From contig NZ_CP084058.1 in the NCBI RefSeq assembly GCF_020215645.1, forward strand, positions 11,338,501 to 11,402,500: DNA of 64,000 nucleotides, in the 5' to 3' direction. The notes beneath the pieces are model-generated. The model saw nothing but the letters and a program-made list of their open reading frames with translations, searched no databases and was not told where the DNA came from. This DNA is from Nonomuraea gerenzanensis (GTDB lineage: Bacteria > Actinomycetota > Actinomycetes > Streptosporangiales > Streptosporangiaceae). A program made the position numbers and the translations under genes. Shown piece after piece: positions 17,282 to 26,295 of this stretch (the first letter of the stretch is position 1; each line of letters opens with the position of its first letter).

Positions 17282-19354
17282 GTGAGTAAAAGGACGCATT
17301 GGCGACGCGGACGGCGCGTGGATAATCGGTCTGTGCCAACGCCCGGTCCCACGCCTTACCTGCCCCCGGCCACCCAGCCCGTACGCGGCGTGGTGTGGGC
17401 CATCCACCTGATCCTGCCCCTGCTCGGCCTCTGGCTGCTGCTGGCCCAGCCGCACATCAACGTCTTCTGGCAGCACAACGCCAGCCACTTCTGGCTGATC
17501 GTCCTGGTGGCCGGCGTCAACGTCGCGCTCGGCCTGCTCATCAGCGAGGCCTCCCGGCGGCGGCAGGACGCGCGGCTGTTCCTGGTCTCCATGGTCTTCC
17601 TGAGCAGTGCCGGGTTCTTCTTCCTGCACGGCCTGGCCACGCCGAAGGTCATCCTGACCACCGGCTCCGTCGGGTTCGACCTCGGCCAGCAGGTGGGGCT
17701 CACGATCGCCTCGGCGTTCGCGTTCGCCTCCGCGCTGCCTCTGCAGGACAGGGCCGCCAAGGCGGTGCTGGGGTCGCAGCACTTCATCCGGGGGGCGCTG
17801 CTCGGGTTCATGGTGCTGTGGGGCCTGGTGTCGCTGGTGCCGGGGCTGACGCCGCTCAGCGAGCCGCCGATGGTCTCGCCGATCGACTGGCTGGTGTGGG
17901 GCTCCGTGCCGGGCGTGCTGCTGTACGGGGCGGCGAGCGTGATGATGTTCCTGCTGCACCGGCGGCGGCCGGCGGCCATGCTGATCAGCCTGATCACCGC
18001 GTACGCGCTGTTGGCCGAGTCGATGATCGCGGGCATGTCGCAGCTCAACTGGCACCTGTCCTGGTGGGAGTGGCACGTCCTGCTCACCCTGGCCTTCGTG
18101 TTCGTGGGTTACAGCGCGTACCTGCAGTTCAGGCGGGAGGGGTCGAGCGCGGGCCTGTTCGACTCGGTGGCGCTGTCGGCCACGGTGCGGCGCATCCAGC
18201 GCGACTATGACGAGGCGCTGGAGGAGCTGGTCGAGCACGTACGCCGGGGCGAGCCGCTGGCCGCGACCCGGCTGTCGGGCAAGTTCCGGCTCAACGAGGG
18301 GCAGGCGGCGGTGCTCGACCGGGCGGGCGAAGCGCTGGCCAACGAGCGGGAGCTGTCGGAGCGGCTGGCCGCGCTGGTGGCGGTGAGCGCGCAGACCAAG
18401 GTCGGGCTGCCGGAGAACGAGCTGCTGACGGTGTCGCTGGAGCGGGTGCGGCAGGCGTACGGGGACGTCAAGATCGCTCTGGTCTCGGAGGGCAGGACGC
18501 AGATCGGCTCGCGCGACTACGCCTTCACCGACGGCAACCCGATCAGGCGCGACCAGCTCCTGGCCTTCCCCCTGACAGTGAAGGGCAACCTGGCGGGCGT
18601 GCTGGAGGTGCCGGTCGGGCGCACCACCCAGGACGAGGCGCTGGCCGCCACGCTGGCCGGGCAGTTGTCGATCTCGCTGGAGAACGCCCGCCTCTACCAG
18701 GAGCTGCACACGCTCTTCCACCAGTACATGTCGCCGGACGTGGCCAACGCGCTGCTCGCCGACCCCGCGCAGGCGGCGCTGGGCGGCCAGCTCAAGGAGC
18801 TGACCGCGCTCTTCGCCGACCTCAAGGGCTTCACCACGTTCTCGGAGAAGGTCACGCCCGGCGAGATCGTCGAGATGCTGAACCGCTACCACACGGCCGC
18901 CGTCCCCTGCATCCTGAACAACGGCGGCACCATTGTGCAGTTCGTCGGCGACGCGCTGCTCGCCCTGTTCAACGCCCCCGCCACGCAGGACGGGCACGCG
19001 CGGCAGGCCTGCAAGGCGGCGCTGCAGATGCAGCGGGCCGCCGCCGAGATCGCCGAGGAGATGGCCTGGAAGGTCGACACGGTGGAGTGGCCGACGTTCC
19101 GGGTGGGCGTCAACACCGGGCCCGCGCTGGTCGGCAACATCGGCAGCCCCGAGCTGCGCGGCTTCAACGCCATGGGCGACGCCGTGAACGTGGCCGCCAG
19201 GCTCCAGACCCTGGCCGAGCCGGGCACGGTGGTGATCGGGGAGACGACGTACCGGCAACTGGGCGACGGCGCGCGGGTGAACTCCCTCGGGCCGCTCAAC
19301 CTCAAGGGCAAGGAGGAGCTCGTCACGGCCTACGTTCTGACCGAAATGGAATAG
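17282..19354 (+). CDS. Membrane-bound class III adenylate/guanylate cyclase
   Basis: 690 residues. About seven membrane helices occupy residues 30-280, a GAF-like region lies near 300-480, and a class III cyclase domain near 500-690. Metal-binding Asp513 (LFADLKGF) and Asp557 (FVGDALLALF) and transition-state Asn636/Arg640 (AVNVAARL) are present. The purine-specifying positions are unusual: Gln553 where Lys is normal, and Asn629 where Asp or Thr is normal. The GTG start at 17282 has no strong ribosome-binding site; a GTG 12 codons later is an alternative. A Crp-type gene follows 33 bp later. Confidence 0.9.
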   Translation: MSKRTHWRRGRRVDNRSVPTPGPTPYLPPATQPVRGVVWAIHLILPLLGLWLLLAQPHINVFWQHNASHFWLIVLVAGVNVALGLLISEASRRRQDARLFLVSMVFLSSAGFFFLHGLATPKVILTTGSVGFDLGQQVGLTIASAFAFASALPLQDRAAKAVLGSQHFIRGALLGFMVLWGLVSLVPGLTPLSEPPMVSPIDWLVWGSVPGVLLYGAASVMMFLLHRRRPAAMLISLITAYALLAESMIAGMSQLNWHLSWWEWHVLLTLAFVFVGYSAYLQFRREGSSAGLFDSVALSATVRRIQRDYDEALEELVEHVRRGEPLAATRLSGKFRLNEGQAAVLDRAGEALANERELSERLAALVAVSAQTKVGLPENELLTVSLERVRQAYGDVKIALVSEGRTQIGSRDYAFTDGNPIRRDQLLAFPLTVKGNLAGVLEVPVGRTTQDEALAATLAGQLSISLENARLYQELHTLFHQYMSPDVANALLADPAQAALGGQLKELTALFADLKGFTTFSEKVTPGEIVEMLNRYHTAAVPCILNNGGTIVQFVGDALLALFNAPATQDGHARQACKAALQMQRAAAEIAEEMAWKVDTVEWPTFRVGVNTGPALVGNIGSPELRGFNAMGDAVNVAARLQTLAEPGTVVIGETTYRQLGDGARVNSLGPLNLKGKEELVTAYVLTEME

Positions 19355-19387
19355 TAGGGCGGTCCAGGTACCGACATAATCGGGCGC

Positions 19388-20050
19388 ATGGATTCAGAGC
19401 CCGGAGAGTTCCTGACCATGCTCACCGCCGAGGAGGTCGAGGCGCTGCGCTCGGCCGGTCGGCTGCGGCGCTGGGACCGGGGCACGACCATCATGACCGA
19501 GGGCGACACCTCCGACTGGGTGCTCGTGCTGATGGAGGGCAGGGTCAAGTGCTCCTCCCACACGAGCAGCGGCACCGAGGTGGTGCTGGCCGTACGCGGG
19601 CCGGGCGCGCTGCTCGGCGAGCTGTCGGCCATCGACGGCTCACCCCGCTCGACCACCGTGACGGCGCTGGAGCCGATCGCCGGCCTCGTGGTGCGTGACT
19701 TCTCCGGCTTCCTGGAGACCCACGGGCGCATCGCCGTGCTGCTCATGCAGCTCATCAGCAACAAGCTGCGCGACTCCGACCGCAAGCGCATCGAGTACGG
19801 CGCCTTCGACACCACGGGGCGGGTGGCGACCCGGCTGCTGGAGCTGGCCGACCGGTACGGGGAGAAGACCAACAGCGGCGTGCGGGTGGCCCTGCCCCTG
19901 TCGCAGGACGAGCTGGCCGGCTGGACCGGCGCCTCCCGCGAGGCCGTCAGCAAGGCGCTGCGCACCCTGCGGGACCGAGGCCTGATCGAGACCGGCAGGC
20001 GGCGCGTGGTGATCCACGATCTCGAAGGGTTGCGCAAGCGAGCAAGGTGA
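19388..20050 (+). CDS. Crp/Fnr-family cyclic-nucleotide-responsive regulator
   Basis: 220 residues. The N-terminal cNMP-binding barrel has LLGELSAIDGSPRSTTVTAL, a good match to the phosphate-binding cassette with its Glu and Arg. A long dimer helix and a C-terminal winged helix (LSQDELAGWTGASREAVSKAL) follow. There is no Fnr-type cysteine cluster. It lies just downstream of the cyclase on the same strand and probably senses its product. CATAAT at 19375-19380 may be a -10 element of its own promoter. Confidence 0.92.
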   Translation: MDSEPGEFLTMLTAEEVEALRSAGRLRRWDRGTTIMTEGDTSDWVLVLMEGRVKCSSHTSSGTEVVLAVRGPGALLGELSAIDGSPRSTTVTALEPIAGLVVRDFSGFLETHGRIAVLLMQLISNKLRDSDRKRIEYGAFDTTGRVATRLLELADRYGEKTNSGVRVALPLSQDELAGWTGASREAVSKALRTLRDRGLIETGRRRVVIHDLEGLRKRAR

Positions 20051-20067
20051 CCCCTGGGGAGAAACCG

Positions 20068-20084
20068 GACGTACGCCGTACGTC
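20068..20084. promoter_or_regulatory. Perfect palindrome before first MFS exporter gene
   Basis: GACGTACGCCGTACGTC, a 7-3-7 perfect palindrome ending 12 bp before the ATG at 20097. Its core TACGCCGTA differs by one base from the core TACGACGTA of the repeated operators at 22942-22978, suggesting a shared TetR repressor. Confidence 0.55.
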
Positions 20085-20096
20085 ATAGTGGAGGGC

Positions 20097-21566
20097 ATGG
20101 TCGCACTCACCCCCCAGGACGACACCCGGATGCGTTACGCCTGGCAGGTGTGCGCGGTCACCAGCCTGGGCCTCGTCCTCATCGGCATCGCCGGCAGCAC
20201 GCTGAACGTGGCGCTGCCGACCGTGGTGCGGCACTTCCACGCGGACGCCCTGGAGTCGAACTGGATCCTCCTGTCGTTCCTGCTGGTCAACACGGCGAGC
20301 CTGGTGTTCTTCGGCCGCGTGGCCGACCTGCTCGGCAGGCGTGAGGTGTACCTGGCGGGGTTCGCGCTGTTCACCGTGGCCTCGCTGCTGGCCGGGCTGT
20401 CGCCGTCGGTGTGGTTCCTGATCGCGATGCGCGTGTTACAGGCGATCGGCGCCGCGATGATCCTGGCGAACGGCACCGTCATCATCACCGACGCCTTCCC
20501 GCCCGACCGGCTCAGCCAGGGCATGGGCGTCTACATCGGCACGCTGTCGGTGGCCCAGCTCGCCGGGCCGACGCTCGGCGGCCTGATCGCCGAGGCGGCC
20601 GGCTGGCAGTGGATCTTCTGGGTGAACGTGCCCGCCGGGCTGCTGGCGCTGGGCGTGGGCGCGGCCATCTTACGGAAGATGCCCAGGCAGCCGAAGGAGC
20701 CGGTGGACGGGCTGGGCAACGTGCTGGTGTTCGCGGCGCTGTCGGCGCTGCTGCTGGCCCTGTCCACGGCCGGGTCGAGCGGGCTGTCCAGCCCCGTCGT
20801 GCTGGTGGGGGCGGGCCTGTTCGTGCTGCTGGTGCCGCTGACCGTATGGGCCGAGCGGCGGGCCCCCAACCCGGTGCTGGACCTGCGGCTGTTCGGCGGG
20901 CGGCTGCTGACCTGCGCGAACCTGGCCTCCTTCTGCAACGCGCTGGCCCGTTCCGCGCTGATCCTGGTGGTGGCGCTGTACTTCCAGGCCGCCAGGGGCG
21001 TGGACGCGTTCGAGGCGGGGCTCAGCGTGCTGCCCGTGCCGGTCGGGATCGGGCTGGCCTCGCCGATCGTGGGCCTGCTGGGGCAGCGGGTCTCGCCGTA
21101 CGCGCTGTCGATCGGCGGCGCGGTGCTGAGCGCGGCCGGGCTCGGCACGCTGATGCTGACGGCCGACCCCGCCACGCCGTACTGGGTGATCGGGATCGGC
21201 TTGTTCGTGGCGGGCTGCGGCAGCGGAACGTTCCTGACGGGCAACACCACGCAGGTCATGCGGGCACTGCCGGCCGGCAGCCTGGGCGTGGTCAACGGCT
21301 TCCGCGTCATGGTGATGAACGTCGGCATCGTGATCAGCGTCGGCCTGTCGCTCAGCGTGCTGACCGCCTCGGTGGGGCCGGCCGTGCGCGCCCAGGTGTA
21401 CGCGGGCACCCTGTCCACGCTGTCACCGGTGGCGGTGGGCCAGCTCATGGACGGGTTCCAGCGGGCGTACGCGGTGCTGTTCTGCGTCGCGCTGCTCGGC
21501 GCGCTGCTGGCCGCCTTCGCCCGGCCTCAGAGCGCGGCGGCCAGGCGGGACTCCACGTCGCGGTAG
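20097..21566 (+). CDS. MFS drug exporter, DHA2 (EmrB/QacA) family
   Basis: About 489 residues with 14 predicted helices. The DHA2 features are the NVALPTVVRHF start of the first helix, GRVADLLGRREVY in the 2-3 loop and the motif C-like AQLAGPTLGGLIAE. It should exchange protons for a lipophilic or cationic toxin. The start may be the ATG at 20097, which lies 7 nt after a CATAGT -10-like sequence and would be leaderless, or the GTG at 20088. The 3' end overlaps the convergent MTHFR-like gene by 40 bp. Confidence 0.88.
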   Translation: MVALTPQDDTRMRYAWQVCAVTSLGLVLIGIAGSTLNVALPTVVRHFHADALESNWILLSFLLVNTASLVFFGRVADLLGRREVYLAGFALFTVASLLAGLSPSVWFLIAMRVLQAIGAAMILANGTVIITDAFPPDRLSQGMGVYIGTLSVAQLAGPTLGGLIAEAAGWQWIFWVNVPAGLLALGVGAAILRKMPRQPKEPVDGLGNVLVFAALSALLLALSTAGSSGLSSPVVLVGAGLFVLLVPLTVWAERRAPNPVLDLRLFGGRLLTCANLASFCNALARSALILVVALYFQAARGVDAFEAGLSVLPVPVGIGLASPIVGLLGQRVSPYALSIGGAVLSAAGLGTLMLTADPATPYWVIGIGLFVAGCGSGTFLTGNTTQVMRALPAGSLGVVNGFRVMVMNVGIVISVGLSLSVLTASVGPAVRAQVYAGTLSTLSPVAVGQLMDGFQRAYAVLFCVALLGALLAAFARPQSAAARRDSTSR

Positions 21567-22273
21567 CGGGCGACGGGCACGAGGTGCACGCCGGCGAAGG
21601 CGCCGGAGTCGCGCAGCGCGAGGACCTGCTCGCAGGCCGCCTCCACCCCCGCCATGCGGTCCGCCGCCACCGCCTCGATCAGCTTCTCGGGCAGCGCGAT
21701 GTCCGGGATCGCGGCGGCCAGGGTGCGCGCGTGCCGCTCGCTGGCCAGCACCATGACGCCGGCGTAGACGGGCACGTCCACCGGGTGCTCCTCGCGCCAG
21801 CGCAGCTGCTCCTCGACGGAGAAGCTGACCTGCGAGAACAGGAAGTCGGCCGTACGCTTCCAGGCGGGCAGCGGGCGCAGCCCGGCGGCGGCCCCCACGC
21901 GGAAGCCGGGCGAGAAGGCGCGCGCCTCGTCGATCATCGAGCGCACGTTCAGGTCGCTCGTCCGGTTGCCGCTGGTGGGCTTGTCACCGTAGACGAACAG
22001 GAACTGGTCCACCCCGTACGCCGCCGCCGTCAGCAGGTCGCGGCGCAGGCCCAGCAGGTTGCGGTCGCGCGAGTTGAGACAGGCGATGCCGCGCCCGCCC
22101 ATGGCCTCGACCTCGTGCGCCACGGCCACGCTGGAGACCGTCGCGCGGCCGATGTGGTTGTCGGGGATGAGGAACGCCGAAGCGATCTTGCTCATGGTGC
22201 CGATCTGGTGCCGTACGTGCTTCAGATCGGGCTTGGTCGGGGGTTCGATCTCGCAGATCAGCTCGAAGGGCAT
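21527..22273 (-). CDS. Methylenetetrahydrofolate reductase-like protein
   Basis: 248 residues resembling the TIM-barrel FAD protein family of 5,10-methylenetetrahydrofolate reductase: PFELICEIEPPTKPDL start, IACLNSRDRNLLGL, FLFVYGDKPTSGN and FLFSQVSFSVEEQLRW. It is shorter than usual MetF (about 290) and may reduce or bind another folate. It starts 10 bp after the TetR stop codon, so the two are probably one operon. Its end overlaps the first MFS gene tail to tail. Confidence 0.78.
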   Translation of the reverse strand: MPFELICEIEPPTKPDLKHVRHQIGTMSKIASAFLIPDNHIGRATVSSVAVAHEVEAMGGRGIACLNSRDRNLLGLRRDLLTAAAYGVDQFLFVYGDKPTSGNRTSDLNVRSMIDEARAFSPGFRVGAAAGLRPLPAWKRTADFLFSQVSFSVEEQLRWREEHPVDVPVYAGVMVLASERHARTLAAAIPDIALPEKLIEAVAADRMAGVEAACEQVLALRDSGAFAGVHLVPVARYRDVESRLAAAL

Positions 22274-22283
22274 GGACCGGACT

Positions 22284-22928
22284 CTAACGTCTGGCCGCGA
22301 GCGCCTCGATGCCGCCCAGCACGAGGTCGACGCCGAACGTGTCGTACAGCACCGGGTCCGTGCCGTTCACCAGCGGCCCGGCCATCTCCACCAGGTACGG
22401 GTAGCGGTCCGCGGGCAGCGTCTGCAACCCGACCTGCTTGGCCCTGACCCGCTCCGCCCTATCGGGCTCGGCCTGCCCGTGGACGGGCGCGTCGGCGATG
22501 GCGATGGCGCTCTGCAGCAGGTACTTGGTGATCAGGCAGCTCTCGTCCACGCCGAACCCGGCGGCGCGGGCCAGCCCGAGCGCCTGGTCCCAGACGGCCA
22601 GGAAGCTCGGCACCGCGACCGGGTCGATCTGCTCCAGCACGTTCTTGGCGCAGGGGTGCGTGCGCAGCGTCCTGATCAGGCCCTCGGCCAGGTCGCGGAG
22701 CTGGGCCTGCCAGGGCCGGTCGTCGGCGGGCCCTGGCGCGAAGCCGCCGATCAGGTGGTCGGCCATGCCGATGAGCAGTTGCTCCTTGTTCTTGTAGTGC
22801 CAGTAGAGGGCCATCGGAGTGACGCCCAGGTCCGTGGCCAGGCGGCGGATGGTCACGGCGTCGAGGCCCTCGGTGTCGCCGATCTCCAGGGCCCGCTCGG
22901 CGATCGCCTGCGCGGTCAGTTTTCCCAT
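22284..22928 (-). CDS. TetR/AcrR-family repressor
   Basis: About 214 residues. The N-terminal helix-turn-helix is AVTIRRLATDLGVTPMALYWHYKNKEQLL; the C-terminal ligand domain resembles TetR class C regulators. It is divergent from the second MFS pump, with two 16-bp direct repeats in the shared promoter. The start at ATG 22928 is likely leaderless, because a TATAGT -10 (22942-22947) lies about the right distance upstream. It is predicted to repress itself and the pump. Confidence 0.9.
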   Translation of the reverse strand: MGKLTAQAIAERALEIGDTEGLDAVTIRRLATDLGVTPMALYWHYKNKEQLLIGMADHLIGGFAPGPADDRPWQAQLRDLAEGLIRTLRTHPCAKNVLEQIDPVAVPSFLAVWDQALGLARAAGFGVDESCLITKYLLQSAIAIADAPVHGQAEPDRAERVRAKQVGLQTLPADRYPYLVEMAGPLVNGTDPVLYDTFGVDLVLGGIEALAARR

Positions 22929-22941
22929 CACGGTTGACAAC

Positions 22942-22978
22942 TATACGACGTACAAGTTCCACTATACGACGTACAAGT
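22942..22978. promoter_or_regulatory. Paired TetR operators in divergent promoter
   Basis: TATACGACGTACAAGT occurs twice, at 22942-22957 and 22963-22978, exactly 21 bp (two helical turns) apart. Each contains the near-palindrome TATACGACGTACA. The pair lies between the TetR gene and the second MFS gene and is the expected repressor site. Confidence 0.8.
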
Positions 22979-23000
22979 ACGCTGTATAGGAGGAACCGTC

Positions 23001-24416
23001 ATGCGTTGGTGGGCACTGGTCGCGGTGACCCTGGGCACCTTCATGACCTATTTGGATAACAACGTGGGGAACGTCGCGTTGCCGACGATCCAGCGGGAGC
23101 TGGGGCTGACGATCTCCGGCCTGGAGTGGATCGTGAGCTCCTACATCCTGGTCTTCGCCGGGCTCATGCTGGCCGGCGGGCGGCTCGCGGACGTGCTGGG
23201 CGCCCGCAGGGTGTTCCTCGGCGGGCTGGCCGTCTTCACGCTGGCCTCGCTGGCCGCCGGGCTGGCCACCTCGGGCGGGATGCTGATCGCCGCGCGGGCC
23301 GTGCAGGGCGTCGGCGCCGCGCTACTGACGCCGACCACGCTGGCGCTGATCACCCAGCTCTTCCCCGATCCCGCCGAGCGCGGCCGGGCGGTGGGCATCT
23401 GGAGCGCGTCGGGGGCGCTGTCCATGGCGCTCGGGCCCACCCTGGGCGGCCTCATCAGCGAGAACCTGCACTGGGGCTGGATCTACCTGATCAACGTGCC
23501 GATCGGCGTGGTCACCGGCGGGCTCGCGCTGTGGGCCGTGCGGCCCGCCTTCACGCGGGTGCGCCGCGGCCTCGACCTGCCGGGCCTGGCCCTGTCGGCG
23601 CTGGCCCTGTTCGCGCTGACGTTCGCGCTCATCGAGGGCGAGAGCCTCGGCTGGGCCTCGGCGCCGATCCTGGCGGCGTTCGGCGCGTTCGCCGCGGCGG
23701 CCGCGCTGTTCGTGCTGGTCGAGACGCGGGCCGCCGAGCCGATGATCGCGGTCTCGCTGTTCAGGTCGCGCGTCTTCACCGGCGGCGTGCTGACCAGCGG
23801 CATCTGGTCGTTCGGGGTGTTCGGCATCTACTTCTTCAGCGCCCTGTGGCTGCAGAACGTGCTCGGCTTCTCGCCCACCCAGGCAGGCGCCTCGTTCGTG
23901 CCGATGGCGCTGGTCATGGGCGTCATGGCGATCCTGTCGCAGCAGGTCAGCGCGCGGCTGGGCATCGGCCGCACGGTCGCGCTGGGGATGGCGCTGATGG
24001 GAATCGCGATCTACCTCATCTCGCGCGTCGGCGCCGACGGCGACTTCACCGACGTCGCCCCCTGGTTCATCCTGTACGGCCTCGGCGGCGGCCTGCTCGT
24101 CCCCCTGACCTCGGCCATCCTGAACGGCATGCCCAAGGAGCGCTCAGGCGTCGCCTCGGGCGTGCTCAACGTCTCCCGCGAGGTCTTCGGCCTGCTCGGC
24201 ATCACCGTGCTGGGGGCGCTGCTGACAGCCAGGCAGAACGCGAGCGGCCTGCCGCCGCTGCCCGCCTTCCTCGACGGCTACCGGTTCACGCTGGTCGTCG
24301 CCGCGGTCGTGGTGCTGGCGGCCATCCCGGTGGCGCTCTACTCGCTGCGCCCCCGGCCGGAGACCATGGAGCCTCAGGCCGCCACCACCCCGGAGACCGT
24401 CGGGTCCTCGAACTGA
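23001..24416 (+). CDS. MFS drug exporter, DHA2 (EmrB/QacA) family
   Basis: 471 residues, 14 helices expected. MTYLDNNVGNVALPTIQRELG is the DHA2 first-helix signature, with GGRLADVLGARRVF in the 2-3 loop and SMALGPTLGGLISENLHWGW as motif C. AGGAGG precedes the ATG at 23001. It is driven by the TetR-controlled divergent promoter. Its substrate is unknown, but inducers of the neighbouring TetR would be its probable cargo. The end overlaps the convergent ABC exporter gene by 43 bp. Confidence 0.92.
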   Translation: MRWWALVAVTLGTFMTYLDNNVGNVALPTIQRELGLTISGLEWIVSSYILVFAGLMLAGGRLADVLGARRVFLGGLAVFTLASLAAGLATSGGMLIAARAVQGVGAALLTPTTLALITQLFPDPAERGRAVGIWSASGALSMALGPTLGGLISENLHWGWIYLINVPIGVVTGGLALWAVRPAFTRVRRGLDLPGLALSALALFALTFALIEGESLGWASAPILAAFGAFAAAAALFVLVETRAAEPMIAVSLFRSRVFTGGVLTSGIWSFGVFGIYFFSALWLQNVLGFSPTQAGASFVPMALVMGVMAILSQQVSARLGIGRTVALGMALMGIAIYLISRVGADGDFTDVAPWFILYGLGGGLLVPLTSAILNGMPKERSGVASGVLNVSREVFGLLGITVLGALLTARQNASGLPPLPAFLDGYRFTLVVAAVVVLAAIPVALYSLRPRPETMEPQAATTPETVGSSN

Positions 24417-26257
24417 GTGCGGTACAGCTCCTCGTAGCGGCCCCCGGCTGCGAGCAGCTCGGCGTGCGTGCCGCGCTCGACCACCCGGCCGTCCTCGATC
24501 ACCAGGATCAGGTCGGCGGCCCGGACGGTGGACAGCCGGTGCGCGATCACCACGGCGGTCCTGCCTTCGAGCGCCTCGCCCAGCGCCGCCTGCACGGCCG
24601 CCTCGGAGGTGGAGTCGAGCGCCGCGGTGGCCTCGTCCAGGATCACCACGCGCGGCCTGGCCAGCAGCAGGCGGGCGATCGTCAGCCGCTGGCGCTCGCC
24701 GCCCGACAGCCGGTAGCCGCGCTCGCCCACCATCGTGTCGAGCCCGTCGGGCAGCGACCTGATGAGCGTGGCCAGCCGGGCGCGGGTGAGGGCGTCCCAG
24801 ATCTCCTCCTCGCTCGCCTCCGGCCTGGCCAGCAGGAGGTTGGCGCGGATCGTCTCGTGGAAGAGGTGGCCGTCCTGGGTGACCATGCCGAGGGTGTCGC
24901 GGATGGAGTCGGCGCTCAGGTCACGGACGTCCACGCCGCCCAGCCGGACGGCGCCCGAGTCCACGTCGTACAGGCGGGGCAGGAGCTGCGCGATCGTGGA
25001 CTTGCCCGCGCCGGACGAGCCGACCAGCGCCACCATCTGCCCGGGCTCGGCCCGGAACGAGACGCCGTGCAGCACCTCGACGCCGCCGCGCGTGTCGAGC
25101 GTGGCCACCTCCTCCAGCGAGGCCAGCGAGACCTTGTCGGCCGAGGGGTAGGCGAAGCGCACGTCGTCGAACTCGACCGTGACGGGCCCGTCCGGCACCT
25201 CGCGGGCGTCCGGCTTGTCCTGGATGAGCGGCTTGAGGTCGAGCACCTCGAAGACCCGCTCGAAGCTGACGACCGCGCTCATCACGTCCACGCGGGCGCT
25301 GGCCAGGGCCGTCAGGGGCGCGTACAGGCGGGTGAGCAGCATGGCCATCGACACCAGCGCGCCGGGCGCGAGCTGGCCCGCCAGCGCGTAGAAGCCGCCG
25401 AGCCCGTACACCAGGGCCAGCGCCAGCGCCGAGACCAGCGTCAGCGCGGTGACGAAGGCCGACTGGGTCATGGCCGAGCGCACCCCGATGTCGCGCACGC
25501 GGCGGGCCCTGCTGGCGAACTCGGCCGACTCGTGCGCGGGCCGGCCGAACAGCTTGACCAGCGTCGCGCCCGGCGCGGAGAAGCGCTCGGTCATCTGGGT
25601 GCCCATGGCCGCGTTGTGGTCGGCCGCCTCGCGCCGCAGCCGCGCGATCCTGGTGCCCATCCGCCGGGCGGGCAGCACGAACACGGGCAGGAGCAGCAGC
25701 GCCAGCAGCGTGATCTGCCAGGAGATGCCGATCATCGCGACGAGCGTCAGCATCAGCGTCACGAGGTTGCCGACCACGCCGGACAGCGTGTCGGTGAAGG
25801 CCCGCTGGGCGCCGATCACGTCGTTGTTCAGCCGGCTGACCAGGGCGCCGGTGCGGGTGCGCATGAAGAACGCGACCGGCATCCGCTGGACGTGGTCGAA
25901 GACGGCCGTACGCAGGTCGAGGATCAGGTCCTCGCCCAGCCCCGCCGACAGCCACCGGTTCAGCAGGCCGAGCCCCGCCTCCGCGATCGCCAGACCGGCG
26001 ATCGCCAGCGCCACCGTCACGACCACGCCGATCGGCTCGCCGGTGAAGATGGCGTCCACCACCCGGCCCGCGAGCAGCGGCGCCCCGACCGCCAGGCCCG
26101 CCGTCACCACGCTGAGCAGCAGGAAGAAGGAGATCTTGCGGCGGTGCGGGCGTGCGAAGGCGCCGATACGCCGGAGCGTCGCCCTGGACACAGAGCGACG
26201 CTCGGGCTTGTTGTTCATCGAGTACAGCTGGTGCCAGGCGGTCACTTCCATGCTCAT
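24374..26257 (-). CDS. ABC exporter, fused permease-ATPase (MsbA/LmrA type)
   Basis: 627 residues: six membrane helices in about 1-330, then one nucleotide-binding domain. Walker [11 protein letters not shown]-loop MVTQDGHLF, signature LSGGERQRL and Walker [13 protein letters not shown] are all intact. It works as a homodimer exporting lipophilic compounds. The start ATG at 26257 lies about 7 nt after a -10 element and is probably leaderless. The promoter has a 19-bp spacer containing a SoxR box, so the gene is probably induced by redox-active compounds. Confidence 0.94.
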   Translation of the reverse strand: MSMEVTAWHQLYSMNNKPERRSVSRATLRRIGAFARPHRRKISFFLLLSVVTAGLAVGAPLLAGRVVDAIFTGEPIGVVVTVALAIAGLAIAEAGLGLLNRWLSAGLGEDLILDLRTAVFDHVQRMPVAFFMRTRTGALVSRLNNDVIGAQRAFTDTLSGVVGNLVTLMLTLVAMIGISWQITLLALLLLPVFVLPARRMGTRIARLRREAADHNAAMGTQMTERFSAPGATLVKLFGRPAHESAEFASRARRVRDIGVRSAMTQSAFVTALTLVSALALALVYGLGGFYALAGQLAPGALVSMAMLLTRLYAPLTALASARVDVMSAVVSFERVFEVLDLKPLIQDKPDAREVPDGPVTVEFDDVRFAYPSADKVSLASLEEVATLDTRGGVEVLHGVSFRAEPGQMVALVGSSGAGKSTIAQLLPRLYDVDSGAVRLGGVDVRDLSADSIRDTLGMVTQDGHLFHETIRANLLLARPEASEEEIWDALTRARLATLIRSLPDGLDTMVGERGYRLSGGERQRLTIARLLLARPRVVILDEATAALDSTSEAAVQAALGEALEGRTAVVIAHRLSTVRAADLILVIEDGRVVERGTHAELLAAGGRYEELYRTQFEDPTVSGVVAA

Positions 26258-26264
26258 GGCATGG

Positions 26265-26295
26265 ACGCTACGGCCTCAAGTTAAGTTGAGGTCAA
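26265..26295 (-). promoter_or_regulatory. SoxR-type promoter of the ABC exporter
   Basis: On the minus strand a TTGACC -35 (26290-26295) and a TAGCGT -10 (26265-26270) are 19 bp apart, the overlong spacing of MerR-family promoters. The spacer region holds CCTCAAGTTAAGTTGAGG (plus strand, 26274-26291), one base off the E. coli SoxR box CCTCAAGTTAACTTGAGG. It overlaps the stop codon of the phosphatase gene. No soxR gene is in the window. Confidence 0.8.

Noticed and set aside
23126-26284. 1052-codon plus-strand frame across the MFS and ABC genes
   Set aside because: Arg/Gly/His-rich shadow frame overlapping two well-supported genes on both strands.
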